Shown here one piece after another: positions 16,979 through 26,168 of a stretch of 64,000 nt of DNA. The notes under the pieces were generated by a model. The model ran no database searches and was not told the DNA's origin. It saw only the letters and a list, made by a program, of their open reading frames with translations. Source of the DNA: Paenibacillus glycanilyticus. Its GTDB lineage: Bacteria; Bacillota; Bacilli; Paenibacillales; Paenibacillaceae. Where the stretch lies: positions 124,001-188,000 of the forward strand of contig NZ_BSSQ01000018.1 of NCBI RefSeq assembly GCF_030161375.1. The letters run 5' to 3'. The position numbers and the translations under genes are program-made. Position 1 is the first letter of the stretch, and every line of letters begins with the position of its first letter.

Positions 16979-17851
16979 TTATTCCTTAACTGCGCCAATT
17001 ACGACGCCTTTCACGAAGAAGCGCTGAAGGAACGGATAGATGATCAGAATCGGCAAGGCACCGATGAAGATCTGGGAAGCGCGGAGCGTCCGCTGCGACA
17101 TGTTCGCGATCGCCGTCGCATCGAAGGACGTCATGTCCGACTGCACGATCAGCGTCTGCATGAAGCTGGCGAGCGGCAGCTTGGCCGCGTCCTTCATATA
17201 GATCAAGCCGTCGAAGTAAGCATTCCAGTGGCCAACCATCGTGAACAGTCCCACCGTCGCAAGCGAAGGCAGCGAAATCGGCAGATAGATCGAGAAGAAG
17301 CTCCGGAGATGGCCAGCTCCGTCCATAAACGCCGCCTCCTCCAGCTCCTTCGGCACCGTGCGGAAGAAGTTCAGGAGCAGAATCATATTGTAGGCAGCCA
17401 CGAGACCCGGCAGAATAAGCGCCATGATGTTATTGATGAGATGCAGCTTCAATATAAGAATGTAGCTCGGAATTAGACCGCCGCTGAACAGCATCGTAAT
17501 GACGAAATACCATAGGTATATATTTCTCGCGCGGAATATCCTTGTATCCTTGGACAGCGCGTAAGCCGCAATTGCGTTTACGAATAGTCCGAGAGCCGTG
17601 CCGAGCAGCGTACGCTCGACGGCTACCCCTAGCGAAGTTAGAAAGTTTTTGTTCTCAAACGTCTTGCCGTAAGCTTCGAAGGTAAAGCCCTTCGGCCAGA
17701 ACGTTACCAAGCCGCCGTTGGCAGCGGCGCTGGAGCTGAGCGACACCATGAGCAAATGGAACATGGGCAGCAGGCACAAGATGCCGATGGCCAGCAGGAG
17801 TCCATTATTAAATACGCTGAATACGCGGTAAGATATCGTTTTATGATACAT
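16979..17851 (-). CDS. Carbohydrate ABC transporter permease (LplC/YtcP type)
   Basis: 290 residues with six helices and the binding-protein-dependent transport (BPD_transp_1) EAA loop, seen as LEEAAFMDGAGHLRSFFSIYLPISLPSLA. The C-terminus FVKGVVIGAVKE is typical of the LplC/YtcP branch, which imports oligosaccharides or their breakdown products. It follows its partner permease by 21 bases. The receptor for the pair is probably the 22529 lipoprotein on the other side of the divergent two-component genes. No ATPase is encoded here; an MsmX-type shared ATPase is expected (established for such transporters in Bacillus subtilis). Confidence 0.93.
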   Translation of the reverse strand: MYHKTISYRVFSVFNNGLLLAIGILCLLPMFHLLMVSLSSSAAANGGLVTFWPKGFTFEAYGKTFENKNFLTSLGVAVERTLLGTALGLFVNAIAAYALSKDTRIFRARNIYLWYFVITMLFSGGLIPSYILILKLHLINNIMALILPGLVAAYNMILLLNFFRTVPKELEEAAFMDGAGHLRSFFSIYLPISLPSLATVGLFTMVGHWNAYFDGLIYMKDAAKLPLASFMQTLIVQSDMTSFDATAIANMSQRTLRASQIFIGALPILIIYPFLQRFFVKGVVIGAVKE

Positions 17852-17872
17852 GAGGCTTCTCCCTCCCCTTTC

Positions 17873-18820
17873 CTAGAAAATCCGGTAACCGGCGAATTTA
17901 TAGGCGATCCGGTACGAGATTACGATCAGGATCAGACTGATGACCGATTTGAACAAGCCAACCGCCGTCGCAAAGCTGAACTGGCCGCTTAACAAACCTT
18001 CGCGGTAGACAAACGTGTCGATAATGTCGCCTTGCTGATAGATCATCGGACTGTACAGGTTGAACACCTGGTCGAAGTTCGCGTTAAGCACGTTGCCCAT
18101 TGCAAGCGTTGCGACTACGATCAGCATCGGCAGAAGCGAAGGAATCGTAATGTACATCGTCTGCTTCCAGCGGGTCGCTCCGTCCACCTCAGCCGCTTCG
18201 TACAGAGAAGGATTAATTCCCGAGAGTGCCGCTAAGAAAACGATGGTGTTAAAGCCAAATTCCTTCCAAACGTCGCTGACGACGATGGTCATCCGGAACC
18301 ACGTACCGTCCCCAAGGAAGAAAATCGGCTGGATGCCAAACACGTTCGTCAACAATTGGTTAACGATCCCGGTCTGGCCAAGCACGTCGATCAGAATGCC
18401 GCTCAGCGTAACCCACGACAGGAAATGCGGCAAATAGACAAGCGTTTGAACGGAACGCTTCAGTCCCATGTTCCGTACCTCGTTAAGAAGAAGCGCGAAG
18501 GCAAACGGAATGATGAGATTAAGCACGATTTTGGAACAGGCGAACAGCAAGGTATTCCCGATGATCTTCATAAAATAATCGTTCGAGAACATGTAGTTGA
18601 AGTGTTTGAAACCTACCCATGGCGAATGGAGGAAGCCAAGCCTGGCCTTATAATCCTGGAAAGCCATTACGATGCCCGACATCGGGATGTAGGAGAAAAC
18701 AAACGACAGCAGAACGGCCGGCAGTACCATGAAATGGAGAATCCATGGCTGCTTGTAGCGGCGTCTTTTGCCAATTGGCGGCGGCGTTGATAATTCAAGA
18801 TTTTGAGTTGTATGGTCCAT
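17873..18820 (-). CDS. Sugar ABC transporter permease (LplB/YteP type)
   Basis: 315 residues: an N-terminal cytoplasmic stretch (Lys/Arg-rich RRRYKQP), six helices and the EAA loop LYEAAEVDGATRWKQTMYITIPSLLP. The C-terminal KFAGYRIF is usual for LplB/YteP proteins. It is the first gene of a two-permease unit, transcribed away from the sensor kinase at 18978. That divergent arrangement with a YesM/YesN pair is the standard layout for inducible uptake of plant-wall oligosaccharides, so the response regulator at 20801 probably activates this promoter (inference). Confidence 0.93.
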   Translation of the reverse strand: MDHTTQNLELSTPPPIGKRRRYKQPWILHFMVLPAVLLSFVFSYIPMSGIVMAFQDYKARLGFLHSPWVGFKHFNYMFSNDYFMKIIGNTLLFACSKIVLNLIIPFAFALLLNEVRNMGLKRSVQTLVYLPHFLSWVTLSGILIDVLGQTGIVNQLLTNVFGIQPIFFLGDGTWFRMTIVVSDVWKEFGFNTIVFLAALSGINPSLYEAAEVDGATRWKQTMYITIPSLLPMLIVVATLAMGNVLNANFDQVFNLYSPMIYQQGDIIDTFVYREGLLSGQFSFATAVGLFKSVISLILIVISYRIAYKFAGYRIF

Positions 18821-18977
18821 AGCGCTCTCCCCTATCTATTTTCTAAAAATCTTTAGCTGGTATAATGGAGCAAATCCTTGCTTAGCTATCGTAGCAATGA
18901 AGAGCGTCGTCCCACTATAAGACATTGTTAGGATCGATAGGGTTTTGTTAGGCATATCACCGGGGGGAACGGTACCT

Positions 18978-20753
18978 ATGAAAAAAACAAGACAACCATT
19001 CCAGATCAGTCTGTTCAACAAGTACTTGGGCCTTATCGTCCTGCTGTTCATTCCGATTGGACTTCTGTTCGCTTACTCCAATAATGTCGCCACGAGCGTA
19101 ATCGGCAAGGAGATTCGCAACTCGAACATCAAGCAGTTAAGCTTCCTGTCCAGCCAGATCGAATCCCGGATTAACCAGACGATGGACTTCGTGTTCACTT
19201 TCTCGAAGGATCCCAACGTGCAGAAATACAACGGGCTTAACATCTGGGACGACAATTACGACTGGATGCAAACCCGCTATATGATATTGGAGAAAATGGC
19301 GCTGCAATCCGGCGTCGTTAACATCTGGCCGGTCGAATTCACGGTCTATTCGCAGCAACATAAGGAAGCGCTCTCAAATACGAGTACAAGCGTCGCGTAC
19401 GACGAGGATTATCTAAATCTTCATATCTCGAAGAACTGGACTTATAGCGAAGGAACGCAAGATTCGGACGGCATGGCGTTCCGCTGGTTTTATGCCGATT
19501 CGCTTGGCCAGCAGAAACTTACGGGCAGCAGCTTGGTCGTTGGGGCCAGCTTTGGCGCCTCCAACATTCAGAACCTGCTGGATACGTACAAGGAAGGCGG
19601 ACAAGGCGATCCTCTGTTCTACGCCCCCGGCCAGAAGCCGATTCTGAACCGAAGCGCTTCCCCGGAGCTGGCGGAAGAGCTGACCCGCTATTTGGACGGC
19701 CAGACGCTGCAGGATTCCATGCAAAAAACCGTCGAGCTGAACGAGCAAAGGTATCTCGTCAGCCTGGTGAAATCGCCGCAGCTCGATTGGTATCTTGTTG
19801 ATCCGGTGCCGCTGGACCAGATTCTCGGCCCGATCTCGTCTAGCAGAAATCTATTTTACCTATCGCTTGGCCTCTTGCTCGTTATCGGGGCTTTCTTCTC
19901 CATCGTGCTATACCGCGACGTGCAGCGTCCGATCCTGAAGCTGATTCGCGGGCTCAAGAAGGTGCAGCTTGGCGACTTCTCGGCACGTATCCATGCCAAA
20001 GCGAACAGCGAATTCACGTTCCTCTTCTATCGGTTCAACGATATGTCCGCGCAGATCGAAGCGCTGATTGACAACGTCCTGAAGGAGAGGTTAATCGCGC
20101 AGGAAGCAACGATGAAGCAGCTGCAGGCACAGATCAACCCTCATTTTTTATACAATTGTCTCGGGTACATGATCAACATGGCGCAAATGAAAGACGAAGA
20201 AGCCGTCGTTAAGATGGGATACAGCTTAAGCTCGTATTATCGCTACATCACTAGAATGGAAAAGCCGACATCAAGCCTTCACGACGAAATTCAGCTGATT
20301 GCCAACTATTTGGACATACAAACGATGCGGAACGGCCGGATCCATTATTCCATCGATATTCCGGAAGAGATGCGCAAGCATCAGGTGCCTAGACTTATGC
20401 TGCAGCCTTTCGTGGAGAATGCCGTCATTCACGGGGTGAGCAAATCGTATTCCTCCGGCAAAATTCGGATTGTCGGACATATCGCTGGCGGCTTCTGCCG
20501 GATTTGGGTCGACGACGACGGGCCTGGCTTGAACGACGAGAAGCTGGACATGTTGAATTCGACAATGAAAGGACCTATGCAGGAAGACATGGGGTATGGC
20601 CTGTGGAACACCAACCAGCGAATAATAAATAGCTTTGGCTCCCGCTCCTCCCTCACCTTCTCGGCTTCGGAGCTTGGAGGTTTCCGCAGCGAAATTGTTT
20701 GGGAGATTCCCAAGGACGTTAAGGACGTTAAGGACACTAAGGACGCTTCATAA
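18978..20753 (+). CDS. YesM-family sensor histidine kinase
   Basis: 591 residues: a first helix (about 15-35), an extracytoplasmic sensor domain (about 40-280), a second helix (LFYLSLGLLLVIGAFFSIVL), a HAMP domain, then a His_kinase domain with INPHFLYN, where His 389 should be the phosphorylated residue, and an HATPase_c domain with N-box FVENAVIHG and G-box DDDGPGLND. It would sense an extracellular sugar, probably with the receptor at 22529, and phosphorylate the regulator 47 bases downstream. A longer frame begins at a TTG (18945), but GGGGGGAA lies 10 bases before the ATG at 18978. The C-terminus carries four KD(V/T/A) repeats. Confidence 0.92.
   Translation: MKKTRQPFQISLFNKYLGLIVLLFIPIGLLFAYSNNVATSVIGKEIRNSNIKQLSFLSSQIESRINQTMDFVFTFSKDPNVQKYNGLNIWDDNYDWMQTRYMILEKMALQSGVVNIWPVEFTVYSQQHKEALSNTSTSVAYDEDYLNLHISKNWTYSEGTQDSDGMAFRWFYADSLGQQKLTGSSLVVGASFGASNIQNLLDTYKEGGQGDPLFYAPGQKPILNRSASPELAEELTRYLDGQTLQDSMQKTVELNEQRYLVSLVKSPQLDWYLVDPVPLDQILGPISSSRNLFYLSLGLLLVIGAFFSIVLYRDVQRPILKLIRGLKKVQLGDFSARIHAKANSEFTFLFYRFNDMSAQIEALIDNVLKERLIAQEATMKQLQAQINPHFLYNCLGYMINMAQMKDEEAVVKMGYSLSSYYRYITRMEKPTSSLHDEIQLIANYLDIQTMRNGRIHYSIDIPEEMRKHQVPRLMLQPFVENAVIHGVSKSYSSGKIRIVGHIAGGFCRIWVDDDGPGLNDEKLDMLNSTMKGPMQEDMGYGLWNTNQRIINSFGSRSSLTFSASELGGFRSEIVWEIPKDVKDVKDTKDAS
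20712..20747 (+). repeat. Four 9-bp tandem repeats at the 3' end of the kinase gene
   Basis: Units AAGGACGTT, AAGGACGTT, AAGGACACT and AAGGACGCT encode KDVKDVKDTKDA at the kinase C-terminus. Length changes would stay in frame. Confidence 0.85.
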
Positions 20754-20800
20754 TATCATTCCCATTTTCCCCATTGCTCTCATACAAGGAGGACCTTCTC

Positions 20801-22408
20801 ATGCAATTGTTAATCGTAGACGACGAAGCCCACTGGGTTGAAAATTTGTCCATGCATAAACCTTGGCACACGCTTGGTATCGAACAGGTTCACCGGGCTT
20901 ACTCCGCCCGCGAGGCGCTGCAATTGATCGGAACCAATCCCATCGATATCGTCATTTCGGATGTGCTTATGCCGGAGATGAATGGAATCGAGCTGATTGA
21001 ACGGATCCGGGAACAGGACAAGCAGATCAAATGCATCATCCTATCCGGCCATGCCGACTTCGAATACGCCAAGGAAGCGCTTCGGCACCACGCCGTGGAC
21101 TATCTGCTCAAGCCGCCAACGAACGAGGAGTTGTTCGGCGCCGTGCAAACCGCCATCGATCAGTTAAAGACGGAATGGGAAAACGTCAGCTCCCTCGAGC
21201 GAACGCAATTCGCCCTGCGGGAGAATTTGCCGCTCTTGCGGGGACAGCTGCTCCTTGGCACCCTCCGGGGGGAGCGGATCCCGGAGGAGGAATGGACGAG
21301 GAAGCTGGATATGTACGGATTGCCGTTTCGAAACCAATCTTGCGCGCTTGCGCTTGTGCGTCTGGAGGACGAATTCGGCCAATACCAGGGTAACGGGCAG
21401 CATCTGATGGAATATGCCATTATGAATATTGCCGAGGAAATCGTTCAAGAATCCATGGAAGTATGGAGCGTGAGAGAGGAGCACGGTTACCTCGCCTTTC
21501 TGCTGCAATTCAAGGAACAACCGGAGGCGGAACGGCCTGACATTCTCCTTGAGAAGCTTGCTATGCAAATTCAGGCCAAGGTGAAGCAGTTTCTGAAGGG
21601 GGCCGTCTCCATTGTCGTGACGGATCCGTTCCTCTTCCCTGGTGAGCTTCCGGAGCAGTACCGGCAGGCAGTCTCGTATTTCCGGCAAATCGTCGGAGAC
21701 GAGCAGGAATTTGTCATGAAGGTAGACAGCGAGAAACGGACTTCCGCTTCCGGCACGCTTGACGTCATTCACGGCCATCCCGGCCTTCTTAATTTGGCGG
21801 AGGCCGGCCGCTGGGATGCGGCAGAGGACAAGCTTGCGGCGGCATTCGCCGAGCTGGAGGACAAAGGCTCGGAATCGTGGGAGCATTGCCTGGAGGTTGG
21901 CTTTACGATCAGCTCCGCCTTCATGCATCTTGCCCATCGCAGCGGCCACACCTTAGCCGATTTGATCGGCCCGGACATGGAGCTGCTCCAGAGCGGAGAG
22001 GCTTTCTCCTCGATCGGCAAGCTGCGGAAATGGTCGCTGAACGTGCTGGCGAAGCTTCGCGAAGGAACTACCCACGACGCGAAGAACGCCCGATCTTTGT
22101 ACGTTCAGAAGATTAAGGATTACGTGGACAAACATCTTCATCTGGATGTCTCGCTGCGCGCCTTGGCCGACCACGTGAACCTTCACCCTACGCATCTGTC
22201 GAAAATTTACAAGCTCGAGACCGGCGAAGGAATTAGCGACTACGTCTCCTCCGTCCGGATGGAACGGGCTTGCCACTTGCTGAAGGCGACCGACAAAAAA
22301 ATTTACGAAATCAGCGCGGACATTGGTTATCTCGATCCCGCTTATTTCATCAAAGTGTTCAAGCGGCAGTTCGATGTCACTCCGCAGGAATACCGGGATG
22401 GACGATGA
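20801..22408 (+). CDS. YesN-family response regulator (REC + AraC DNA-binding domain)
   Basis: 535 residues. The receiver domain (1-120) has the acidic pair DDE at the N-terminus, the phospho-acceptor Asp 54 in VISDVLMPEMNG and the Lys in LLKPP. A middle region of about 300 residues has no clear motif. The C-terminal AraC double helix-turn-helix contains LRALADHVNLHPTHLSKIY and YEISADIGYLDPAYFIKVFK. The ATG at 20801 has AAGGAGG 8 bases upstream, so an earlier ATG at 20774 is rejected. Co-transcribed with the kinase; it likely activates the divergent permease genes and the receptor gene that follows. Confidence 0.93.
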   Translation: MQLLIVDDEAHWVENLSMHKPWHTLGIEQVHRAYSAREALQLIGTNPIDIVISDVLMPEMNGIELIERIREQDKQIKCIILSGHADFEYAKEALRHHAVDYLLKPPTNEELFGAVQTAIDQLKTEWENVSSLERTQFALRENLPLLRGQLLLGTLRGERIPEEEWTRKLDMYGLPFRNQSCALALVRLEDEFGQYQGNGQHLMEYAIMNIAEEIVQESMEVWSVREEHGYLAFLLQFKEQPEAERPDILLEKLAMQIQAKVKQFLKGAVSIVVTDPFLFPGELPEQYRQAVSYFRQIVGDEQEFVMKVDSEKRTSASGTLDVIHGHPGLLNLAEAGRWDAAEDKLAAAFAELEDKGSESWEHCLEVGFTISSAFMHLAHRSGHTLADLIGPDMELLQSGEAFSSIGKLRKWSLNVLAKLREGTTHDAKNARSLYVQKIKDYVDKHLHLDVSLRALADHVNLHPTHLSKIYKLETGEGISDYVSSVRMERACHLLKATDKKIYEISADIGYLDPAYFIKVFKRQFDVTPQEYRDGR

Positions 22409-22528
22409 TCTAAACCATCAATAGCCTAAGAGAGTCCTATGGAAACTAATATCGCCATATAGATGCCATCCCCGAACTCTTGATAGAGTTACACATGAAG
22501 ACACCAAACAATGTTGGGGGATAGATAA

Positions 22529-24235
22529 ATGAGCAAACTTAAGAAGAAATGGCTCGTACCTGCAGCTATGTCGCTTGTCGTCCTGGCTGGCTGCTCGAAT
22601 AACAACGGCGGCAATAACGCGGCCCCTTCCGCGAACGCAGGCACCAGCCCTTCCGCTACGGCAGAAGCGGAGCAATCCGTTGCCGACAAGGCTTTCGCGG
22701 CAGGCAAATACGATCCTCCGATCGAGATCAGCACGATCCTTATGCCGAAGAAATACAAAGACGGCGAAACGAAGGAGAACAACGTCCATACTCGCTTCAT
22801 GGAAGAGAAGCTTGGTCTTAAGCTGAGCAAAGATACTTGGTTCCCTGCCGGCAGCGACCAATATAAACAGCAGCTCCAACTAGCCCTTACTTCCGGCGAG
22901 AAGCTGCCCGACTTCCTGATGGTGCCAACCGACCCGGTGTTGACGAACCAACTGATCGACTCCGGAGAATTTATGCCGATCGACGAATTGTTCGACAAAT
23001 ACGCGAACCAAACTTGGAAAGACCACGCCGCCAAACATCCGGAGCTGTGGTATCCGTTCACGAAAGACGGCAAGAAGTGGAACCTGCCGATTATGGAATA
23101 CACCGATAACGACGATACGTTGCTCTGGCTGCGCGAGGACTGGATGGAGAAGCTTCACCTCGAAGCTCCAAAAACAATCGCGGATCTCGAGAACATTATG
23201 GATAAGTTCAAGAACGAGAACCCGGACGGATTGGCCGCGAAGGACGTTTATCCGCTCGCCGTTTCGCTCAAGAACAACACGAACACTTGGATGGGCGGCC
23301 TCGATTGGCTGTTTGGCGCTTACGGTACGATTGAGGAACAATGGAACAAGGATGCGAGCGGCAACCTGGAATACGGCTCCGTGAACCCTGGCGCGAAGCA
23401 AGCACTGGCGAAGCTGCAGGAATGGATGCAGAAAGGGTACATTCACCCGGATGCAGCCTTGTGGGATGAAGGCAAATCCGCCGAAATCTGGACCAAAGGC
23501 AACGCGGGCGTCTTGCCTGGCGCGAACTGGGTTCCGGATTGGCCGGCTCCCGATCTGCTCAAGAACGTGAACGGCGCCAAATACAAAGCGTATCCCGTTC
23601 CGGCCGGCCCAGACGGCAAGATCGGCACGAAGTGGCAAAACTCCGGCGTCAACAGCAGCTTTATGATTAATAAAAACGCCGAGCACCCGGAAGCCATCAT
23701 TCTCTACTACAACTACTTGCTGGATAATCTCGCGGACCCTGCCGTTGGCAGCGAATACGAATACGGCTTTGCCAAAGGCTACGACTGGGATGACGTCGAC
23801 GGGCAGCCAACAAGCGACAGCACGAAGATTAAAGACTTCTTCAACGACTTCCAGTTCATCACCGGTCCTGCCCGTATTCCGGACTTGTACATGAAGACGC
23901 TGGTGAAACTGGCTGAAGGCAACAAACCGGAGACGCCTTATGAGAAACAGCTGTCCGAATTCCGCAAGCCGGAGAACTGGTACGCGGCGAAGGTCGTCAT
24001 GTCGCAAATCGATATCCGCAAACAGAACTATTTCACGGGCGCCGCAACGCCTGCGATGATCTCGAAGTGGAATCTCCTCCGCCAGTCCGAGCTGGAGACG
24101 TTCAACAAGATCATTTACAACAAACTTCCGATCGACGCGTTTGATACCTTCATCACCAGCTGGAAAGCAAACGGCGGCGATCAGATCACGCAAGAAGTCA
24201 ACGATTGGTTCAAGTCGGTATCGCAAGCGCAATAA
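22529..24235 (+). CDS. Carbohydrate-binding lipoprotein (LplA/YtcQ type)
   Basis: 568 residues. The lipobox LVVLAGC gives Cys 22, followed by an Asn/Ala/Ser linker and a large type 1 extracellular solute-binding domain of the YtcQ/LplA class, longer (about 540 residues) than the MalE-like ones. Features include LQLALTSGEKLPDFLMVP near the N-terminus, WLREDWMEKLHLEAPKTI and EVNDWFKSV at the end. It would capture an oligosaccharide outside the membrane and deliver it to the LplB/LplC permeases at 16979-18820. The RBS is GGGGGA. It follows the response regulator by 120 bases, within which only a small hairpin (AACTC/GAGTT) is seen. Confidence 0.93.
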   Translation: MSKLKKKWLVPAAMSLVVLAGCSNNNGGNNAAPSANAGTSPSATAEAEQSVADKAFAAGKYDPPIEISTILMPKKYKDGETKENNVHTRFMEEKLGLKLSKDTWFPAGSDQYKQQLQLALTSGEKLPDFLMVPTDPVLTNQLIDSGEFMPIDELFDKYANQTWKDHAAKHPELWYPFTKDGKKWNLPIMEYTDNDDTLLWLREDWMEKLHLEAPKTIADLENIMDKFKNENPDGLAAKDVYPLAVSLKNNTNTWMGGLDWLFGAYGTIEEQWNKDASGNLEYGSVNPGAKQALAKLQEWMQKGYIHPDAALWDEGKSAEIWTKGNAGVLPGANWVPDWPAPDLLKNVNGAKYKAYPVPAGPDGKIGTKWQNSGVNSSFMINKNAEHPEAIILYYNYLLDNLADPAVGSEYEYGFAKGYDWDDVDGQPTSDSTKIKDFFNDFQFITGPARIPDLYMKTLVKLAEGNKPETPYEKQLSEFRKPENWYAAKVVMSQIDIRKQNYFTGAATPAMISKWNLLRQSELETFNKIIYNKLPIDAFDTFITSWKANGGDQITQEVNDWFKSVSQAQ

Positions 24236-24246
24236 TGCATAATGAA

Positions 24247-24295
24247 GCAGCCCCCAAAGTCGTTTGAAAACGACTTTGGGGGCTGCTTTGTTTTT
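24247..24295 (+). terminator. Strong terminator after the 22529 receptor
   Basis: GCAGCCCCCAAAGTCGTT and its exact complement form an 18-bp stem with a TGAA loop, followed by CTGCTTTGTTTTT. The T-run overlaps the stop codon of the convergent GH43 gene; the minus-strand side has no T-run. Confidence 0.93.
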
Positions 24296-25289
24296 ATGAA
24301 GAAGCGTCCTCATGGAACTGTTGTAACGCCGCCACCGAAGCCCGGAAATCCGGTCTACCGTCTTCCGTCCACTTCAGCTCCGTCACGAACGTATGGCGAT
24401 TCGGGTCGTACAGCGGATCTCCCACTATCTCTTTGTACGTTCTGGCATGGAAAACAAACAAGGCGGTCATGCCGTCTTCCGCTACCGTAAAATGATTATG
24501 GCCCGGGCCATAGAGACCAAGCTGCTCGTCCGTAGTCAGAACCGGTACCGGCGATTTGTCCCACGATGCCGCATCCAGCAAATCCGCATCCGCGGATGCC
24601 TCGAGAAGCCCCATGCAATAGTTGAAGTCCGTCGCGCTGGCGGAGTAGGACAGGAAAACCCGGTCCCCTTTGCGGATAAAGGCAGCTCCTTCGTTCACCT
24701 TGAAGCCGATTCTCTCCCAATCCAGATCCGGCAACGAAATCATCGTCTGCTTGCCGGTTAACGTCCATGGATTGCTCATTTTGGAAATATAGAGGTTGGA
24801 GTTCCCTTCAATGCCGGGATCCTTCTGCGCCCAGACATAATAACGTTCTCCGTTATGCTCGAAGGTGGTCGCATCTAGCGAGAAGCTTTCCCACGCCGCG
24901 CGGACCTGCCCCTTCTCCTCCCATTTCCCTTCCAGCGGATTCGCGTCGGCGCATTCGAGCACAAACATCCGGTGGTCGAACAGACCTTCGTTCGTCTCCG
25001 ACGTATGCGCCGCCGCAAAGTAGACGTACCATTTGCCATCGATGAAATGAAGCTCTGGCGCCCAAATATTCGCGCTTAACAAACCCGTCTCATGTTTGGT
25101 CCATATAACCGACGGCATGGCTTCCGCAAGCTCTTGAACCGAGTCCGCCTTGCGGATTTCGATCCGGTCATATTCCGGTACAGAAGCGACAAAGTAGTAG
25201 CATCCGTCCGTATGTCTATAAATGAAAGGATCTGCTCTTTGTTCAATTAAAGGTTTAACTCCGTTACGTTCCGATTGGTGGACGCCCAT
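24294..25289 (-). CDS. GH43 family glycoside hydrolase, cytoplasmic
   Basis: 331 residues with the five-bladed beta-propeller pattern of family 43. RADPFIYR places the expected general-base Asp at residue 20, IWAPELHFIDGKWYVYF is the second-blade motif, KVNEGAAFI holds the likely general acid Glu, and GPGHNHF gives the conserved His. There is no signal peptide, so it should trim imported arabino- or xylo-oligosaccharides inside the cell. It is the last gene of a receptor-permease-permease-GH43 unit with a GntR/LacI-type repressor opposite, which suggests arabinan or arabinoxylan side-chain use (inference; GH43 also includes xylosidases). The RBS overlaps AGGTGACAGG before the ATG. Confidence 0.9.
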   Translation of the reverse strand: MGVHQSERNGVKPLIEQRADPFIYRHTDGCYYFVASVPEYDRIEIRKADSVQELAEAMPSVIWTKHETGLLSANIWAPELHFIDGKWYVYFAAAHTSETNEGLFDHRMFVLECADANPLEGKWEEKGQVRAAWESFSLDATTFEHNGERYYVWAQKDPGIEGNSNLYISKMSNPWTLTGKQTMISLPDLDWERIGFKVNEGAAFIRKGDRVFLSYSASATDFNYCMGLLEASADADLLDAASWDKSPVPVLTTDEQLGLYGPGHNHFTVAEDGMTALFVFHARTYKEIVGDPLYDPNRHTFVTELKWTEDGRPDFRASVAALQQFHEDASS

Positions 25290-25319
25290 CCTGTCACCTG
25301 CTTTTCTATAGTTTAGTCA

Positions 25320-26168
25320 TTAGCCCTTAACGCCACCTACGGTTAAGCCGGAGACGAAATAGCGTTGGAAAAAGATAAAGACGATCATGATCGGTACAAT
25401 CGCGAGCACCGAGCCGGCAATAAGAATATCGTAGTTGTTGCCGTATGGCGTCACGAGAGAAGACAAACCGATTGGCAGCGTCAGCTTCTCGCCAGCGTTG
25501 AGTACAATAAGCGGCCAGACGAAGCTGTTCCAGCTGGCAAGCGCTTGGACGATAATCATCGCGCCAAAAGCCGGCGTCATGAGCGGTACGAAAATTTTGA
25601 AGAAAATGCCGTATTCCGAACAGCCGTCAATTCTTCCCGCATCCATGAAATCTTTCGGCAGCCCCGACGCATATTGGCGGAAGAAGAAAATCGGCAGCGG
25701 CGACACCACAAACGGCAGGATGACACCGCTAAACGTATTGATCAGGTTCATCGCGATCATCTGTTTGTACAGCGGCAGCATGATGATCTCAACCGGCACC
25801 ATCATGACAAGCAAGACAAACAGGAAGACGATATTGCGGCCTCTGAACCGGTACATCGCAAGGCCGTATCCAACCATGGAGGAGAGCAGCATGCACAGCA
25901 CGGTATACACAACCGTAATAATCAGGCTGTTTTTGTACCAGATCATGTATTTCTCTGCCCCGCTCGAGAAGATAAAGGAATAGTTATGAAACGTTAATAG
26001 TTCCGGCTGCAGACCGATGTTAAGACCGAACCGAAGCAGCTCCTTCGACGGTTTGAACGAGGCCAGCAGCAAGCTGTAGAACGGGAAGACCGACAAAGCG
26101 GCAAACAAAACAAGCACGAGCAGCAGAAGCCACGTCTGAGGACGATTCCATTTGGCGCTCATGTTCAA
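25320..26168 (-). CDS. Carbohydrate ABC transporter permease (AraQ/MalG type)
   Basis: 282 residues, six helices, EAA loop FMDAGRIDGCSEYGIFFKIF and the C-terminal YFVSGLTVGGVKG that marks the MalG/AraQ branch. It overlaps the upstream permease by 4 bases (ATGA), so the two are translationally coupled and form a heterodimer. It would import the ligand of the 27149 receptor for the GH43 enzyme encoded next. The ATPase is expected to be a shared MsmX-type protein. Confidence 0.94.
   Translation of the reverse strand: MNMSAKWNRPQTWLLLLVLVLFAALSVFPFYSLLLASFKPSKELLRFGLNIGLQPELLTFHNYSFIFSSGAEKYMIWYKNSLIITVVYTVLCMLLSSMVGYGLAMYRFRGRNIVFLFVLLVMMVPVEIIMLPLYKQMIAMNLINTFSGVILPFVVSPLPIFFFRQYASGLPKDFMDAGRIDGCSEYGIFFKIFVPLMTPAFGAMIIVQALASWNSFVWPLIVLNAGEKLTLPIGLSSLVTPYGNNYDILIAGSVLAIVPIMIVFIFFQRYFVSGLTVGGVKG

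Noticed and set aside
22880..24313. 477-residue open frame on the minus strand
   Set aside because: It lies fully antisense to the 22529 lipoprotein gene, is rich in Arg/Val/Phe as expected of a shadow frame in GC-rich third positions, has no ribosome site and no recognisable motif.
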